This document shows positions 8,449 to 18,230 of a stretch of DNA of 64,000 nucleotides, in pieces. Origin of the DNA: Gammaproteobacteria bacterium (GTDB taxonomy: Bacteria; Pseudomonadota; Gammaproteobacteria; SZUA-140); the NCBI GenBank assembly GCA_016712635.1, contig JADJQS010000001.1, forward strand, positions 408,001 to 472,000. The letters run 5' to 3'. How positions within the stretch are numbered: the stretch's first letter is position 1; every line of letters starts with the position of its first letter. The notes below the pieces were generated by a model that saw nothing but the letters and a program-made list of their open reading frames with translations, made no database searches and was not told the DNA's origin. The translations under genes and the position numbers were made by a program.

Positions 8449-8465
8449 AAAGCCTGGAAAGTTCC
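8437..8465 (-). promoter_or_regulatory. possible sigma-E type promoter of rpoH
   Basis: The minus strand has GGAACTT (8465-8459), an exact match to the sigma-E -35 motif, then 17 bases and TCATA (8441-8437), one base from the TCAAA form of the -10. The -10 falls inside the CIRCE-like operator. E. coli rpoH has a sigma-E promoter (P3). The -10 match is weak. Confidence 0.4.
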
Positions 8466-8471
8466 CGGACA

Positions 8472-8509
8472 GGAATAGTATTCCTTATTTCTTACATTGA
8501 TAATCAATG
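8472..8509. other. two short palindromes upstream of rpoH
   Basis: GGAATAGTATTCC (8472-8484) is a 6+1+6 perfect dyad and CATTGATAATCAATG (8495-8509) a 7+1+7 perfect dyad. They lie 11 bp apart upstream of the rpoH promoter candidate. Both resemble operator half-site pairs; no regulator can be named. Confidence 0.4.
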
Positions 8510-8529
8510 GCTTATGATTCTAAGGTCCA

Positions 8530-8549
8530 AAACCAGGGGTATTACCCTG
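8530..8549 (-). terminator. candidate terminator after ftsX
   Basis: Right after the ftsX stop the minus strand can fold CAGGG/CCCTG around a small loop, followed by GTTTTGG. The stem is short and the T-run is only four bases, so termination may be partial and allow read-through into rpoH. Confidence 0.4.
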
Positions 8550-8551
8550 TC

Positions 8552-9610
8552 TCACGTCGGCTCAATGGTACGCAAATGGCGGTCAACCGCCAGCCAGGCC
8601 CCGATAAAGCCCAGCAAGACCCCGAACAGCATCAGGTAGAAGGTCGCCTCCAGTCCGAGGCCGCCCAGCTCAAAGCGACTGTCGTACAGTGCGGAGAGAC
8701 GCTCCACGGGGGCGCTCAGGACCCACAGTGAGACATTGACCAGCAGCCATGCAATCATCGCGCCCAGCAAGCCGTGCCAGAACCCGCTGTAGAGGAAGGG
8801 TCGGCGGATAAAGGCGTCGGTCGCGCCGATGAGCTTCTGCACCTCGATCTCGTCACGCCGGTTCTGGATCGCCAGCCGGATGGTGTTGCCGACGATGAGG
8901 AGTACGGCCAGCGCCAGCACGCTGGCCAGCACCGCCACACCCCGCCTGGCGATCTCCATCATGGCATAGAGACGCTTGACCCATTCCATATCGAGCTGGG
9001 CGAATTCAACATCGGGATGGTTCCGGAGCCGGTTGAGCAGGGCCTCGACCGTGGCCGGCGCGCTCGCCGTAAGGCCGGGCTGCACGATCAACACCCCCGG
9101 AAGCGGATTCTGCTGCAGGGCGTCCACTGCCTCGCCGAAACCCGACATGCGCTGAAATTCCTCCAGGGCCTCGTCCGGCGAAACATAGGTCACGACCGCG
9201 ACCTCGGGCATCACCTTCAGCTCTACGATCAATTTCTGGAGTCGATCCTCGCGCAGGTTCTTGCGCAGAAAAAGGGAAATCTGCGCGGCGTTCTCCCAGT
9301 CGGCGCTGACTGCCTGGACATTTTTCAGGACCACGTGCAGGCCCGTGGGCAGGGCGAGTGCGATACCGATTACCGCCACCGTCATCGCACTCGCCACCGG
9401 GTTTCGCGCCAGCCGCCCCAGGCTGTCCAGCAGGGACTGCAGATGGTGCTCGCCGTAGGCCTTGCAGCGCCGCAGCAGTCCCAGCCGGCGCGACCCGGAA
9501 CGGGAACGCGGCGGCCCGGACGGCGGCTGCAGCGCGGTTTCCGCCGCATCCGGGCGGGCCTCGGCCGCGCCCGGCGGAAACAGGTCCGCCTCTTCTCCGC
9601 TATGCCTCAT
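8552..9610 (-). CDS. ftsX: cell division protein FtsX
   Basis: A 352-residue inner-membrane permease-like subunit of the FtsEX ABC complex, which activates periplasmic peptidoglycan hydrolases at the septum. A proline- and arginine-rich cytoplasmic N-terminus (about 60 residues) is followed by a first membrane helix near 75-97, a periplasmic domain, and three further helices in the C-terminal FtsX/MacB-type domain. NRRDEIEVQKLIGAT is the typical coupling segment. Its ATG overlaps the ftsE stop by 4 nt. Confidence 0.94.
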   Translation of the reverse strand: MRHSGEEADLFPPGAAEARPDAAETALQPPSGPPRSRSGSRRLGLLRRCKAYGEHHLQSLLDSLGRLARNPVASAMTVAVIGIALALPTGLHVVLKNVQAVSADWENAAQISLFLRKNLREDRLQKLIVELKVMPEVAVVTYVSPDEALEEFQRMSGFGEAVDALQQNPLPGVLIVQPGLTASAPATVEALLNRLRNHPDVEFAQLDMEWVKRLYAMMEIARRGVAVLASVLALAVLLIVGNTIRLAIQNRRDEIEVQKLIGATDAFIRRPFLYSGFWHGLLGAMIAWLLVNVSLWVLSAPVERLSALYDSRFELGGLGLEATFYLMLFGVLLGFIGAWLAVDRHLRTIEPT

Positions 9611-10281
9611 GCGGCGACCGGATCGCTGTCCGCCTGCATGCGCCCGCCATCCAGGGTCAGCATGCGGTAACCCATGCTTGAGATGAGATCGAGGTCGTGG
9701 CTGGCGATCAGCACTGTCACACCGACCCGGTTGAACTCCTCGAACAGGTGCATGATTTCCTCGGAAAGCTGCGGGTCAAGGTTGCCGGTCGGTTCATCGG
9801 CCAGCAGCAGCGGAGGTTTGTTGACCACGGCACGCGCGATGCCGACGCGCTGCTGCTCGCCGCCCGACAGCATGATCGGGTAGCGCCGCTCCTTGTCGAG
9901 CAGGCCGACCTTGTCGAGCGCGGCGCGAACGCGGCGCTGGATCTCGCGGTGTTCGTGTCCCGCGATGACCAGCGGCAGGGCGACGTTGTCGAACACGGTG
10001 CGGTCGTAGAGCAGCTTGAAGTTCTGGAATATGATGCCGATTTCGCGGCGCAGGTACGGGATGCCGCGGCGTCCGATGCCGGCGTAACTGCGGCCGCTGA
10101 AGAGTATCTGGCCGTAGCTCGGACGTTCGATCAGGGCGATCAGCTTGAGCAGTGTGCTCTTGCCGGCGCCGGAGTGACCGGTCAGGAACGCCATTTCCTG
10201 CACGCGCAGATGGAAGTTGATGCCGCTCAGGGCATCCTGGCCTCCGGGATAGCGCTTGCCCACATTAATGAACTGAAGCAT
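9607..10281 (-). CDS. ftsE: cell division ATP-binding protein FtsE
   Basis: A 224-residue ABC ATPase subunit of FtsEX. Walker A is GHSGAGKST, the ABC signature LSGGEQQRVGIARA, Walker B LLLADEPTGNLD, and the H-loop histidine lies in IASHDL. It couples ATP hydrolysis to FtsX and divisome function. It sits between ftsY and ftsX in the conserved order. Confidence 0.96.
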   Translation of the reverse strand: MLQFINVGKRYPGGQDALSGINFHLRVQEMAFLTGHSGAGKSTLLKLIALIERPSYGQILFSGRSYAGIGRRGIPYLRREIGIIFQNFKLLYDRTVFDNVALPLVIAGHEHREIQRRVRAALDKVGLLDKERRYPIMLSGGEQQRVGIARAVVNKPPLLLADEPTGNLDPQLSEEIMHLFEEFNRVGVTVLIASHDLDLISSMGYRMLTLDGGRMQADSDPVAA

Positions 10282-10357
10282 AGCCCTCAGGACCGCCGCA
10301 TGTCAGCCGCTCAGGTTAGCAAAGTTTGCCGCCTGCATGAATAGGCGCCGGTTCCGC

Positions 10358-11320
10358 TCAGGCCTCGAACAGGGCATTGACGAACTCCGCCGCATCGAAC
10401 ACGCGCAGGTCCTCGATGCCCTCGCCCACCCCGATGAAACGGATGGGGATGCCCGTCTTCTTGGCGATGGCGAAGATCACCCCGCCCCTGGCGGTGCCGT
10501 CGAGCTTGGTAAGCGTAATGCCGGTCAGGCCCACGGCCCCGTGAAACTGCAGCGCCTGCGTCACGGCATTCTGTCCGGTGCCCGCATCAACCACGAGCAT
10601 GGTTTCGTGGGGTGCGGCCGGATCCGCCTTGGCGATGACACGCCTGATCTTGCCCAGTTCCGCCATCAGGTTGGCCTGCGTATGCAGGCGCCCCGCAGTA
10701 TCGACTATGAGGACGTCCATCCCGCGCGCCCGCGCTGCCTGCATCGCATCGAACACCACGGAGGCCGGATCTGCGCTGCGCGCCTGCGCGATCACGGGTA
10801 TCCCGTTGCGTTCGCCCCAGGCCTGGAGCTGCTCGACAGCGGCGGCACGGAAGGTGTCGCCGGCCGCGAGCATAACCTTGCGCCCCTCATCCTGCAGCCG
10901 GCGGGCCAGCTTGCCGATGGTTGTGGTCTTGCCCGCGCCGTTGATGCCGACCATCATGATTACGTAGGGAGCCGGCGCGGCGGCTGACACGGTCAGCGGC
11001 CGGGCGCAAGGCGCGAGCACGGCCTGAAGATCCTCGCGCAGCGCTGCGAACAGCGCCGGCGCGTCGTCGAGCTGATTGCGCGAGATTCGCGCTGCGAGGT
11101 CCGCGACGATCGCCTCGGTCGCCTCAACCCCGACGTCCGCCCGCAACAGCACGGTTTCGATCTCATCCAGCAGTTCCGCATCGATCTTCTTGCGGCCGAG
11201 TACGAGATTGGCCACACCCTCGACGATGCCGCTGCGCGTGCGGCTCAGGCGCTCCTTGAGACGGCCGAAAAACCCTGTCGCGCGGCCGGAAACTTTCTCG
11301 GGATTTTCCGATCCAATCAT
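10358..11320 (-). CDS. ftsY: signal recognition particle receptor FtsY
   Basis: A 320-residue SRP-type GTPase that docks ribosome-SRP complexes at the membrane. G1 is [15 protein letters not shown]3 DTAGR, G4 TKLDG, and the protein ends with the NG-domain helix [10 protein letters not shown]. The long acidic A domain of E. coli FtsY is absent; only a short basic/amphipathic N-terminus precedes the N domain. It is first of the ftsY-ftsE-ftsX-rpoH block and divergent from the M16 peptidases. Confidence 0.97.
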   Translation of the reverse strand: MIGSENPEKVSGRATGFFGRLKERLSRTRSGIVEGVANLVLGRKKIDAELLDEIETVLLRADVGVEATEAIVADLAARISRNQLDDAPALFAALREDLQAVLAPCARPLTVSAAAPAPYVIMMVGINGAGKTTTIGKLARRLQDEGRKVMLAAGDTFRAAAVEQLQAWGERNGIPVIAQARSADPASVVFDAMQAARARGMDVLIVDTAGRLHTQANLMAELGKIRRVIAKADPAAPHETMLVVDAGTGQNAVTQALQFHGAVGLTGITLTKLDGTARGGVIFAIAKKTGIPIRFIGVGEGIEDLRVFDAAEFVNALFEA

Positions 11321-11382
11321 GGGTTTGAATTCGTGTACAATCGGGGAATTTTAACCACATCCCAATCCGGCAGGAGTGAAGC

Positions 11383-12831
11383 GTGAATCCAGGCAGGTAT
11401 CCTACCATATCGAATCTGGCGCAACGAATCCGCCGCAGGTCCAAGCCGTCCGCCCGTCATGCGGTATCCATTGCCCTGCTCGCCTGCGCGCTGCTCGTTG
11501 CCTCAATGGCGCATGCGGCGCCCGGGGTTCACGAGTACATGCTCGACAACGGCATGAAGCTGCTGGTCAAGGAGGATCACCGTGCGCCCGTCGTCGTGTC
11601 GCAGGTGTGGTACAAGGTCGGCAGCAGTTACGAGCACGACGGCATCACCGGCATTTCTCACGCCCTCGAGCACATGATGTTCAAAGGCACGAAAAAACAC
11701 CCGGGAGGTGAGTTCTCGCGCATCGTGAGCGAGAACGGCGGCCGCGAGAACGCATTCACCGGCCGCGACTACACCAGCTACTACCAGCAGCTGGAGCGCA
11801 GCCGCCTCGCCATCAGCATCGAACTGGAGGCCGACCGCATGCGGAACCTCACCCTGCCGCCGGAAGAGTTCACCAAGGAACTGAAGGTGGTGCAGGAAGA
11901 GCGCCGGCTGCGCACGGAAGACAACCCCGAGTCGATGACCCATGAACAGTTCAGCGCCGCCGCCTTTGTCACCAGCCCGTACCACCACCCGGTCATCGGC
12001 TGGATGAGCGACCTCGAGGCAATGGAGGTCGATGACCTCAAGCGCTGGTACCGGTCCTGGTATGCGCCCAACAATGCCACCCTGGTCGTAGTGGGTGATG
12101 TCGATCCCGCGGCGGTGCACAAGCTGGCGCGGAAACACTTCGGCGCGCTCAAGCCGGGCGACGTGCCCGCACTGAAACCGCGCCGGGAAATCACACAGAC
12201 CGGTGAGCGCCGCGTCACGGTAAAGGCTCCGGCCCAGCTGCCCTATGTCGTCATGGGCTACAAGGTCCCGGCCTTGCGCACGGCGGACGATCCGGAAGAG
12301 GCTTACGCGCTTGAAGTGCTGGCCGGCGTGCTGGACGGCGGCGACAGCGCGCGTATCCCGACGCGGCTGATCCGGGACGCGAGCATCGCTGCGAGCGCGG
12401 GGGCAGGCTACAGCCTGTATGCCCGCCTCGATGACCTGTTCATTCTGGACGGCACTCCCGCACCGGGCCATGACGTCGCCGAACTGGAACAGTCCCTGCG
12501 CCGTGAGGTGCAGCGCCTGCACGACGAACCGGTCACCGCGGAGGAACTCGACCGCATCAAGACCCAGGTCATCGCCGCAGACGTATATCAGCGCGACTCG
12601 GTTTTCTACCAGGCCATGCAGATCGGCATGCTCGAGACCGTCGGCCTCGACTGGCGCCTGGCGGATGCCTATGTCGATCGCATCCGGGCCGTCACGGCGG
12701 AACAGATACGGGCCGTGGCGCGCAAGTACCTCACCCCCGACCGCCTGACGGTCGCGGTACTGGATCCGCTGCCCATCGATCCGTCCCGCCCCGCACCGGC
12801 CATAAACGGCGGCGGCCATGACATCCGCTGA
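11383..12831 (+). CDS. catalytic M16-family zinc peptidase
   Basis: A 482-residue exported peptidase of the pitrilysin/processing-peptidase family. The inverted zinc motif HxxEH is intact (H93-A-L-E96-H97), with a downstream glutamate in the VVQEERRLRTE segment as third ligand. A signal peptide lies near residues 25-46, ending AHA-AP. GTG 11383 is chosen because AGGAG lies 6 bases before it. Such peptidases cut short peptides in the periplasm. It overlaps the next, non-catalytic M16 gene, and the two probably form a heterodimer. In Pseudomonas this pair also flanks ftsY. Confidence 0.9.
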   Translation: MNPGRYPTISNLAQRIRRRSKPSARHAVSIALLACALLVASMAHAAPGVHEYMLDNGMKLLVKEDHRAPVVVSQVWYKVGSSYEHDGITGISHALEHMMFKGTKKHPGGEFSRIVSENGGRENAFTGRDYTSYYQQLERSRLAISIELEADRMRNLTLPPEEFTKELKVVQEERRLRTEDNPESMTHEQFSAAAFVTSPYHHPVIGWMSDLEAMEVDDLKRWYRSWYAPNNATLVVVGDVDPAAVHKLARKHFGALKPGDVPALKPRREITQTGERRVTVKAPAQLPYVVMGYKVPALRTADDPEEAYALEVLAGVLDGGDSARIPTRLIRDASIAASAGAGYSLYARLDDLFILDGTPAPGHDVAELEQSLRREVQRLHDEPVTAEELDRIKTQVIAADVYQRDSVFYQAMQIGMLETVGLDWRLADAYVDRIRAVTAEQIRAVARKYLTPDRLTVAVLDPLPIDPSRPAPAINGGGHDIR

Positions 12832-14230
12832 GATGAGGCCGACTGTCCCCGGGACAACAAACAGAGTGACGCCAGCCATGACAGCCTACGCCGAGAATTC
12901 CGCCCCCACCCTCACCGCGCCGCGCCGTCTGGCGGCGCTCGCGCTGTGGGCCACATGTTTCGCGTTCACGCACAACGCCGCCGCCGCCCCGCAGATACAG
13001 CAGTGGGACACCGCGAACGGCGCGCGCGTCTATTTCGTTCAGGCGATGGAACTGCCCATGGTCGATATCCAGCTGGTGTTCGACGCGGGCAGCGCGCGCG
13101 ACGGAGGCAGGCCGGGCCTGGCGCTGCTGGCCAACACCCTGCTCGACGACGGCGCCGGTGAGCTCGACGCCGACGACATCGCGGCGGGTTTCGAGGATCT
13201 CGGTGCGCAATTCGGCACCAGCTCCCTGCGCGACATGGGCTCCCTCACCCTGCGCAGCCTGAGCGACCACAGGTATCTGGATCCGGCGCTCGACCTGTTC
13301 GCCCTGATCCTGCGCTCTCCGACCTTCCCCGCCGACGCCCTCGAGCGCGAGCGCAACCGCATGCTGGTCGCGCTGCAGTCGCAGGAGCAATCGCCGGAGG
13401 ATATCGCGGACAATGCGTTCTTCCGGGCGATCTACCGCGATCACCCCTATGCCTCCGATCCGCTCGGTACGCCGGAATCTCTGCAGACGCTCGACCGCAA
13501 GGATATCGAGAACTTCTATCGCGAATACTACGTCGCGCGCAACGCGGTCATCTCCCTGGTCGGCGCGCTGGAACGCAAGGATGCCGAACGCGTCGCGCAG
13601 CGCCTCGCCGACGGCCTCGCCGCGGGCAGCCGGGCCGCCCCGCTGCCCGCGGTCACTCCGCTCGAAGAAGCGGTGACGGTGCACGTCGAATATCCGTCTT
13701 CGCAGACCCATGTGCAGGTTGGTGCGGCCGGTATGACGCGCGACGACCCCGATTACTATGCCCTGTACGTCGGCAACCATGTGCTCGGAGGCAGCGGCCT
13801 GGTTTCGCGCATCAGCACGGAGATCCGCGAGAAGCGCGGTCTCGCCTACAGCGCCTACAGCTACTTCAGCCCGATGCGCGCCGCCGGCCCGTACACCCTG
13901 GGTCTGCAGACACGCGGGGACCAGGCGGCGCAGGCCGTGGATATCCTGGGCAGCACGCTCGCCGGCTTCATCAAGGACGGCCCCACCGCCGCGGAAATCA
14001 CCGCCTCGAAGCGGAACATCACCGGCGGCTTTCCGCTGCGCATCGCCAGCAACAGCGGGATCGCGGGCAACCTCGCGATGATCGGTTTCTATGACCTGCC
14101 TCTCGATTATCTAGACCGCTTCAATGAACGCGTCGAGGCCGTCACGGCCGAGCAGATCCGGGATGCCTTCCAGCGCCGCGTGCATCCCGGCCGGATGGTG
14201 ACGGTGACGGTTGGCACCAGCGCGCCCTAA
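12818..14230 (+). CDS. non-catalytic M16-family partner subunit
   Basis: A 470-residue M16-fold protein. At the position expected for HxxEH it reads GLALLANTLL, so the zinc site is missing, while the C-terminal substrate-binding segment EKRGLAYSAYSYF is retained. This matches the regulatory subunit of M16B heterodimers. A signal peptide lies in the ALALWATCFAFTHNAAAAP stretch. The start is uncertain: ATG 12818 overlaps the preceding gene by 14 nt, and ATG 12833 and 12878 are alternatives, 12878 giving a more typical leader. Confidence 0.87.
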   Translation: MTSAEMRPTVPGTTNRVTPAMTAYAENSAPTLTAPRRLAALALWATCFAFTHNAAAAPQIQQWDTANGARVYFVQAMELPMVDIQLVFDAGSARDGGRPGLALLANTLLDDGAGELDADDIAAGFEDLGAQFGTSSLRDMGSLTLRSLSDHRYLDPALDLFALILRSPTFPADALERERNRMLVALQSQEQSPEDIADNAFFRAIYRDHPYASDPLGTPESLQTLDRKDIENFYREYYVARNAVISLVGALERKDAERVAQRLADGLAAGSRAAPLPAVTPLEEAVTVHVEYPSSQTHVQVGAAGMTRDDPDYYALYVGNHVLGGSGLVSRISTEIREKRGLAYSAYSYFSPMRAAGPYTLGLQTRGDQAAQAVDILGSTLAGFIKDGPTAAEITASKRNITGGFPLRIASNSGIAGNLAMIGFYDLPLDYLDRFNERVEAVTAEQIRDAFQRRVHPGRMVTVTVGTSAP

Positions 14231-14816
14231 ACCAGGCGCCGCCGCAGGCGGCAGCGGGCGGCTGCGCATCATCGGCGGCCGGTGGCGCAGCCGGCGCATC
14301 GAATTCGCGGCCGCCGCGGGCGTGCGCCCGACCGCGGACCGCATCCGCGAGACCCTGTTCAACTGGCTGCGCGACATCATCCCGGGCGCGCGCTGCCTCG
14401 ATCTTTATGCGGGCAGCGGCGCGCTCGGCTTCGAGGCGCTCTCGCGCGGCGCGCATCGAGTCGTCTTCGTCGATCAGGACGTGCGCGTCATCCAGCAATT
14501 GCAGGCCAACGCCGAATTGCTCGGGACGCAGGACGCGGAAATCGTCTGGTCCGATGCGCTGGAATACCTCGCGGCCTGCAGGAGCGGTCCGTTCGACGTG
14601 GTGTTCCTCGACCCCCCCTTCCGCGACGACGTGATCAAGGAAGCCTGCCTGAGCCTGGAACGTTACGGCCTGCTGTCCAGCCCGGCCTGGGTCTACCTGG
14701 AAACGGACCATCGGCTCCCGCCCCCCGGGTTGCCGGACAACTGGCGGCGGCTGCACGACAAATCCGCCGGGCAGGTCGCCTATCGCATGGCGCGCCGCGA
14801 CGCCAAGGCCGGCTGA
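14211..14816 (+). CDS. rsmD: 16S rRNA (guanine966-N2)-methyltransferase
   Basis: A 201-residue class I methyltransferase that methylates G966 of 16S rRNA during 30S assembly. The SAM motif [14 protein letters not shown] and the catalytic VFLDPPF are intact, as is the family segment [12 protein letters not shown] near the N-terminus. The apparent start is TTG 14211, overlapping the M16 gene by 20 nt. The position before coaD is the conserved one. Confidence 0.93.
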   Translation: MAPARPKPGAAAGGSGRLRIIGGRWRSRRIEFAAAAGVRPTADRIRETLFNWLRDIIPGARCLDLYAGSGALGFEALSRGAHRVVFVDQDVRVIQQLQANAELLGTQDAEIVWSDALEYLAACRSGPFDVVFLDPPFRDDVIKEACLSLERYGLLSSPAWVYLETDHRLPPPGLPDNWRRLHDKSAGQVAYRMARRDAKAG

Positions 14817-14883
14817 GGACGCACGCGCCGCGCGGATTTGCTGCTACACTTGCGATCAGCCGCCGCCAGTCCGCAGGGGAATC

Positions 14884-15363
14884 ATGCAGCAGACCGCCAT
14901 CTATCCGGGTACCTTCGACCCCATCACCCACGGCCATACCGATCTCGTCGAGCGGGCCACCCGCGTGTTCAACCGCGTGATCGTGGCCGTCGCCGCCAAT
15001 CCGGTCAAGGCGCCGACCTTCACCCTGGCGGAGCGCATCGCCATGGCCGAGGCCGCGCTCGCCGGGCTCGGCGGAGTGGAGGTATGCGGTTTCGACCGCC
15101 TGCTGGTGGAATTCGCGCGCGAACGCCAGGCGTCGATCATCCTGCGCGGCCTGCGCGTGGTATCAGACTTCGAGTATGAATTCCAGCTGGCGGGCATGAA
15201 CCGCAAGCTGGCGCCGGGCATCGAGACCCTGTACCTGATACCGGCGGAGCAGTACGCCTTCATCTCGTCCAGCCTGGTCAAGGAGATCGCCTCCCTCGGC
15301 GGCGACGTCTCCGCCTTCGTGCACGCCGATATCATGGCTGCGCTGTATAAAAAGATACGTTAA
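14884..15363 (+). CDS. coaD: phosphopantetheine adenylyltransferase
   Basis: A 159-residue nucleotidyltransferase that makes dephospho-CoA from 4'-phosphopantetheine and ATP, the fourth step of coenzyme A synthesis. The (T/H)xGH motif is HGHTDL within [12 protein letters not shown], and the second nucleotide-binding signature is ISSSLVKEI. Its length matches E. coli CoaD (159). The bifunctional coaBC lies at 28165-29376 in the same window. Confidence 0.97.
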   Translation: MQQTAIYPGTFDPITHGHTDLVERATRVFNRVIVAVAANPVKAPTFTLAERIAMAEAALAGLGGVEVCGFDRLLVEFARERQASIILRGLRVVSDFEYEFQLAGMNRKLAPGIETLYLIPAEQYAFISSSLVKEIASLGGDVSAFVHADIMAALYKKIR

Positions 15364-15397
15364 GCTGTCCCGTTCACCCCGCTGTCCAGTGTCATGA

Positions 15398-15664
<267 letters not shown>

Positions 15665-15671
15665 CGCCGGC

Positions 15672-17441
15672 GTGACGTTGCCCGCCGCAGTTCCGCGCCT
15701 GCCAGTCCACGGAGGGGCGAAACGGTCCGGCGGCCCGGTGCCGCGCGGGCGCACTGCGCCTTGGTACGCACTTGCCGGCGTCCTTCTGTACATCGTGTCC
15801 GGCACCGGCGGACTGCCCGCCCGGGCCGCGGATACTTCCGTCCCGCCCGCGGCCGCCGTCGCCTCAGCCCATCCGCTCGCCACGCAAGCCGGCCACGAGA
15901 TCCTGCAGGCCGGCGGCAACGCCTTCGATGCCGCAGTGGCGGTCGGCGCCATGCTGGCGGTGGTCGAGCCGACCGGCTCGGGTCTCGGCGGCGGCGGTTT
16001 CTGGCTGCTGCACCGGGCCGCCGACGGACGGGAAACCATGCTCGACGGCCGCGAGCGCGCGCCGATGGCCGCCGACCCCGCGATGTATCTGGGTGCCGAC
16101 GGCGCGGTCATCCCCTCCGCGTCGATCGACGGCGCACTGGCGGCGGCCATACCCGGCACGCCGGCCGCGCTCGAGCATCTCGCCCGGCATTACGGGCGCC
16201 TGCCCCTGGTGCGGAGCCTGGCGCCCGCCATCCGCGCCGCCCGCGAGGGGTTCGCCGTCGATGCGCACTACCTCCGGCTGGCGCGCTTCCGAATCGAGGC
16301 GCTGCGCCGATCGCCCGCCGCCGCGGCCGTCTTTCTCGACCGTAACGAGGTGCCGGCGGAAGGCTTCGTCCTGCGTCAGCCGGATCTGGCCCAAGCGCTC
16401 GAGGCGATCGCCGAACACGGCCGCGAAGGCTTCTATGGCGGCGCGGTGGCGCGGCGCCTGGTCGAGGGCGTGCGCGCGGCAGGGGGGATCTGGACCCTGC
16501 GCGACCTTGCCGACTACCGTGTCGTCGAACGCGAACCGGTACGGGGCGAATACCGCGGCGTGCGCATCACCGCTGCGGCCCCGCCGTCCTCGGGCGGGAT
16601 TGCGCTCGTCACCATGCTGAACATCCTCGCGGGATATCCGCTGGAGGAGCTCGCCGCCGCGGAGCGCAGCCACTTCGTCATTGAGGCCATGCGGCGGGCC
16701 TACCGCGACCGCGCCGTTTACCTCGGCGACCCGGACTTCGTCGAGATCCCGGCCGCGCAGCTGCTGAACCCGGCATACGCCGCCGGCCTGCGCAACGCCA
16801 TACACCCCGAACGTGCCACGCCGAGCGCCCTGCTCCCTGGCATCGAGGCCGACGCAGCAGGGACGGACACCACCCACTTCTCCATCCTCGACCGCGCCGG
16901 CAACCGCGTCGCCGCGACGCTGTCGATCAATCTTCCCTTCGGCGCCGCGTTCGTCCCGCCCGGCACCGGCGTGCTGCTCAACGACGAGATGGACGATTTT
17001 TCCGTCAAGCCGGGGGTGGGAAACTCCTACGGCCTGATCGGCGCGCAGCCCAATGCCATCGCCGCGGGCAAACGCCCGCTCTCCAGCATGACGCCGACCT
17101 TCCTCGACGACGGCCGGAGGGTCGCCATCCTGGGCACGCCGGGCGGCAGCCGCATCATCACCATGGTGCTGCTGGCCGCCCTCGATTTCCAGCAGGGCGG
17201 CTCCCCGGAAGAATGGGTGAGCCGCAGGCGTTATCACCACCAGTATCTGCCGGACGCCGTCAGCTACGAGCCGGGCGCCTTCAGCGCGGACGAGGCCGCC
17301 GCCCTGGCTGCGCTCGGCCACCACCTCGAGGAGCGCACGCGCCCCTACGGCAACATGCAGGCGATCCTGTGGGACCGCGCGGGCAACCGCGTCAGCGCCG
17401 CGAGCGACCCGCGCGGCGGCGGGGCCGCCGAAACGCGCTGA
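15672..17441 (+). CDS. ggt: gamma-glutamyltransferase precursor
   Basis: A 589-residue Ntn-hydrolase precursor that cleaves glutathione and other gamma-glutamyl compounds in the periplasm. The autoprocessing nucleophile is T400 of TTHFSILD, giving large (N-terminal) and small (C-terminal) subunits. The small-subunit motif PLSSMTPT and glycine-rich GTPGGSRI are intact. The N-terminus carries an Arg-rich start and a hydrophobic helix (YALAGVLLYIVSG), consistent with export. It lies 7 bp after the ferredoxin gene; this order is also seen in Pseudomonas. Confidence 0.93.
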   Translation: MTLPAAVPRLPVHGGAKRSGGPVPRGRTAPWYALAGVLLYIVSGTGGLPARAADTSVPPAAAVASAHPLATQAGHEILQAGGNAFDAAVAVGAMLAVVEPTGSGLGGGGFWLLHRAADGRETMLDGRERAPMAADPAMYLGADGAVIPSASIDGALAAAIPGTPAALEHLARHYGRLPLVRSLAPAIRAAREGFAVDAHYLRLARFRIEALRRSPAAAAVFLDRNEVPAEGFVLRQPDLAQALEAIAEHGREGFYGGAVARRLVEGVRAAGGIWTLRDLADYRVVEREPVRGEYRGVRITAAAPPSSGGIALVTMLNILAGYPLEELAAAERSHFVIEAMRRAYRDRAVYLGDPDFVEIPAAQLLNPAYAAGLRNAIHPERATPSALLPGIEADAAGTDTTHFSILDRAGNRVAATLSINLPFGAAFVPPGTGVLLNDEMDDFSVKPGVGNSYGLIGAQPNAIAAGKRPLSSMTPTFLDDGRRVAILGTPGGSRIITMVLLAALDFQQGGSPEEWVSRRRYHHQYLPDAVSYEPGAFSADEAAALAALGHHLEERTRPYGNMQAILWDRAGNRVSAASDPRGGGAAETR

Positions 17442-17456
17442 CACACATCCCCGGCG

Positions 17457-18230
17457 TCACAGTTCGTAGTCGTAGTCGATGGTGAGGGGGGCGTGGTCGG
17501 AGAAGCGCTCGTCCTTGTAGATGGAAACCTGCCGCACCCGCTCCTTCAGCCCGGGGGAGATCACCTGGTAATCGATGCGCCAGCCCACGTTCTTCGCCCA
17601 GGCCTGCCCGCGGTTGGACCACCAGGTGTACTGGTCCGCCTGCTGATTGACGACGCGGAAGGCGTCGACGAATCCGAGCGGGCCGAACAGCGCGTCCATC
17701 CAGGCGCGCTCTTCGGGCAGGAAACCTGAGTTCTTCTGGTTGCCGCGCCAGTTCCTGATGTCCAGCCTGGTGTGCGCGATGTTCCAGTCCCCGCAAATCA
17801 CATACTCGCGTTTGCGGCGGCGGAATCCCTTCAGCACCGGAACGAAACGTTCCAGGAAATCGAACTTCACCGCCTGGCGCTCCTCGCTGCTGGAGCCGGA
17901 GGGCAGATAGAGCGTGATCACGCTGAGCGGACCGAAATCGGCCTGGAGAAAGCGCCCCTCGCGATCCATGTCCGGCCATCCCAGCCCCATGGTCACCCGG
18001 TCCGGCTCGCGCCGGCTGTAGAGGGCCACGCCGCTGTAGCCCTTTTTCTCCGCGTCGTGGTAATAGGCGAAATAGCCTGCCGGCCGCAGCACCTCATCGC
18101 TCAGCTGATGCTCCTGCGACTTGGTCTCCTGCAGGCAGACCACGTCCGCCCCTTGCCCGGCCAGCCATGCGAAGAATCCCTTGCGGGCCGCCGAGCGGAT
18201 ACCGTTGGCATTCAGAGTAATGATGCGCAT
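17457..18230 (-). CDS. xthA: exodeoxyribonuclease III / Crc-family protein
   Basis: A 257-residue EEP-fold protein. It starts MRIITLNANGIRSA and has the metal-binding Glu in LQETKSQ, the CGDWNIAH motif, and the C-terminal SDHAPL with the catalytic His. These intact residues support AP endonuclease/3'-5' exonuclease activity in base-excision repair. ATG 18230 is preferred over the upstream GTG because GGGTGA precedes it. In Pseudomonas the homologue next to pyrE is Crc, a catabolite-repression factor that lost nuclease activity. Retention of catalytic residues argues for a nuclease here. Confidence 0.87.
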   Translation of the reverse strand: MRIITLNANGIRSAARKGFFAWLAGQGADVVCLQETKSQEHQLSDEVLRPAGYFAYYHDAEKKGYSGVALYSRREPDRVTMGLGWPDMDREGRFLQADFGPLSVITLYLPSGSSSEERQAVKFDFLERFVPVLKGFRRRKREYVICGDWNIAHTRLDIRNWRGNQKNSGFLPEERAWMDALFGPLGFVDAFRVVNQQADQYTWWSNRGQAWAKNVGWRIDYQVISPGLKERVRQVSIYKDERFSDHAPLTIDYDYEL

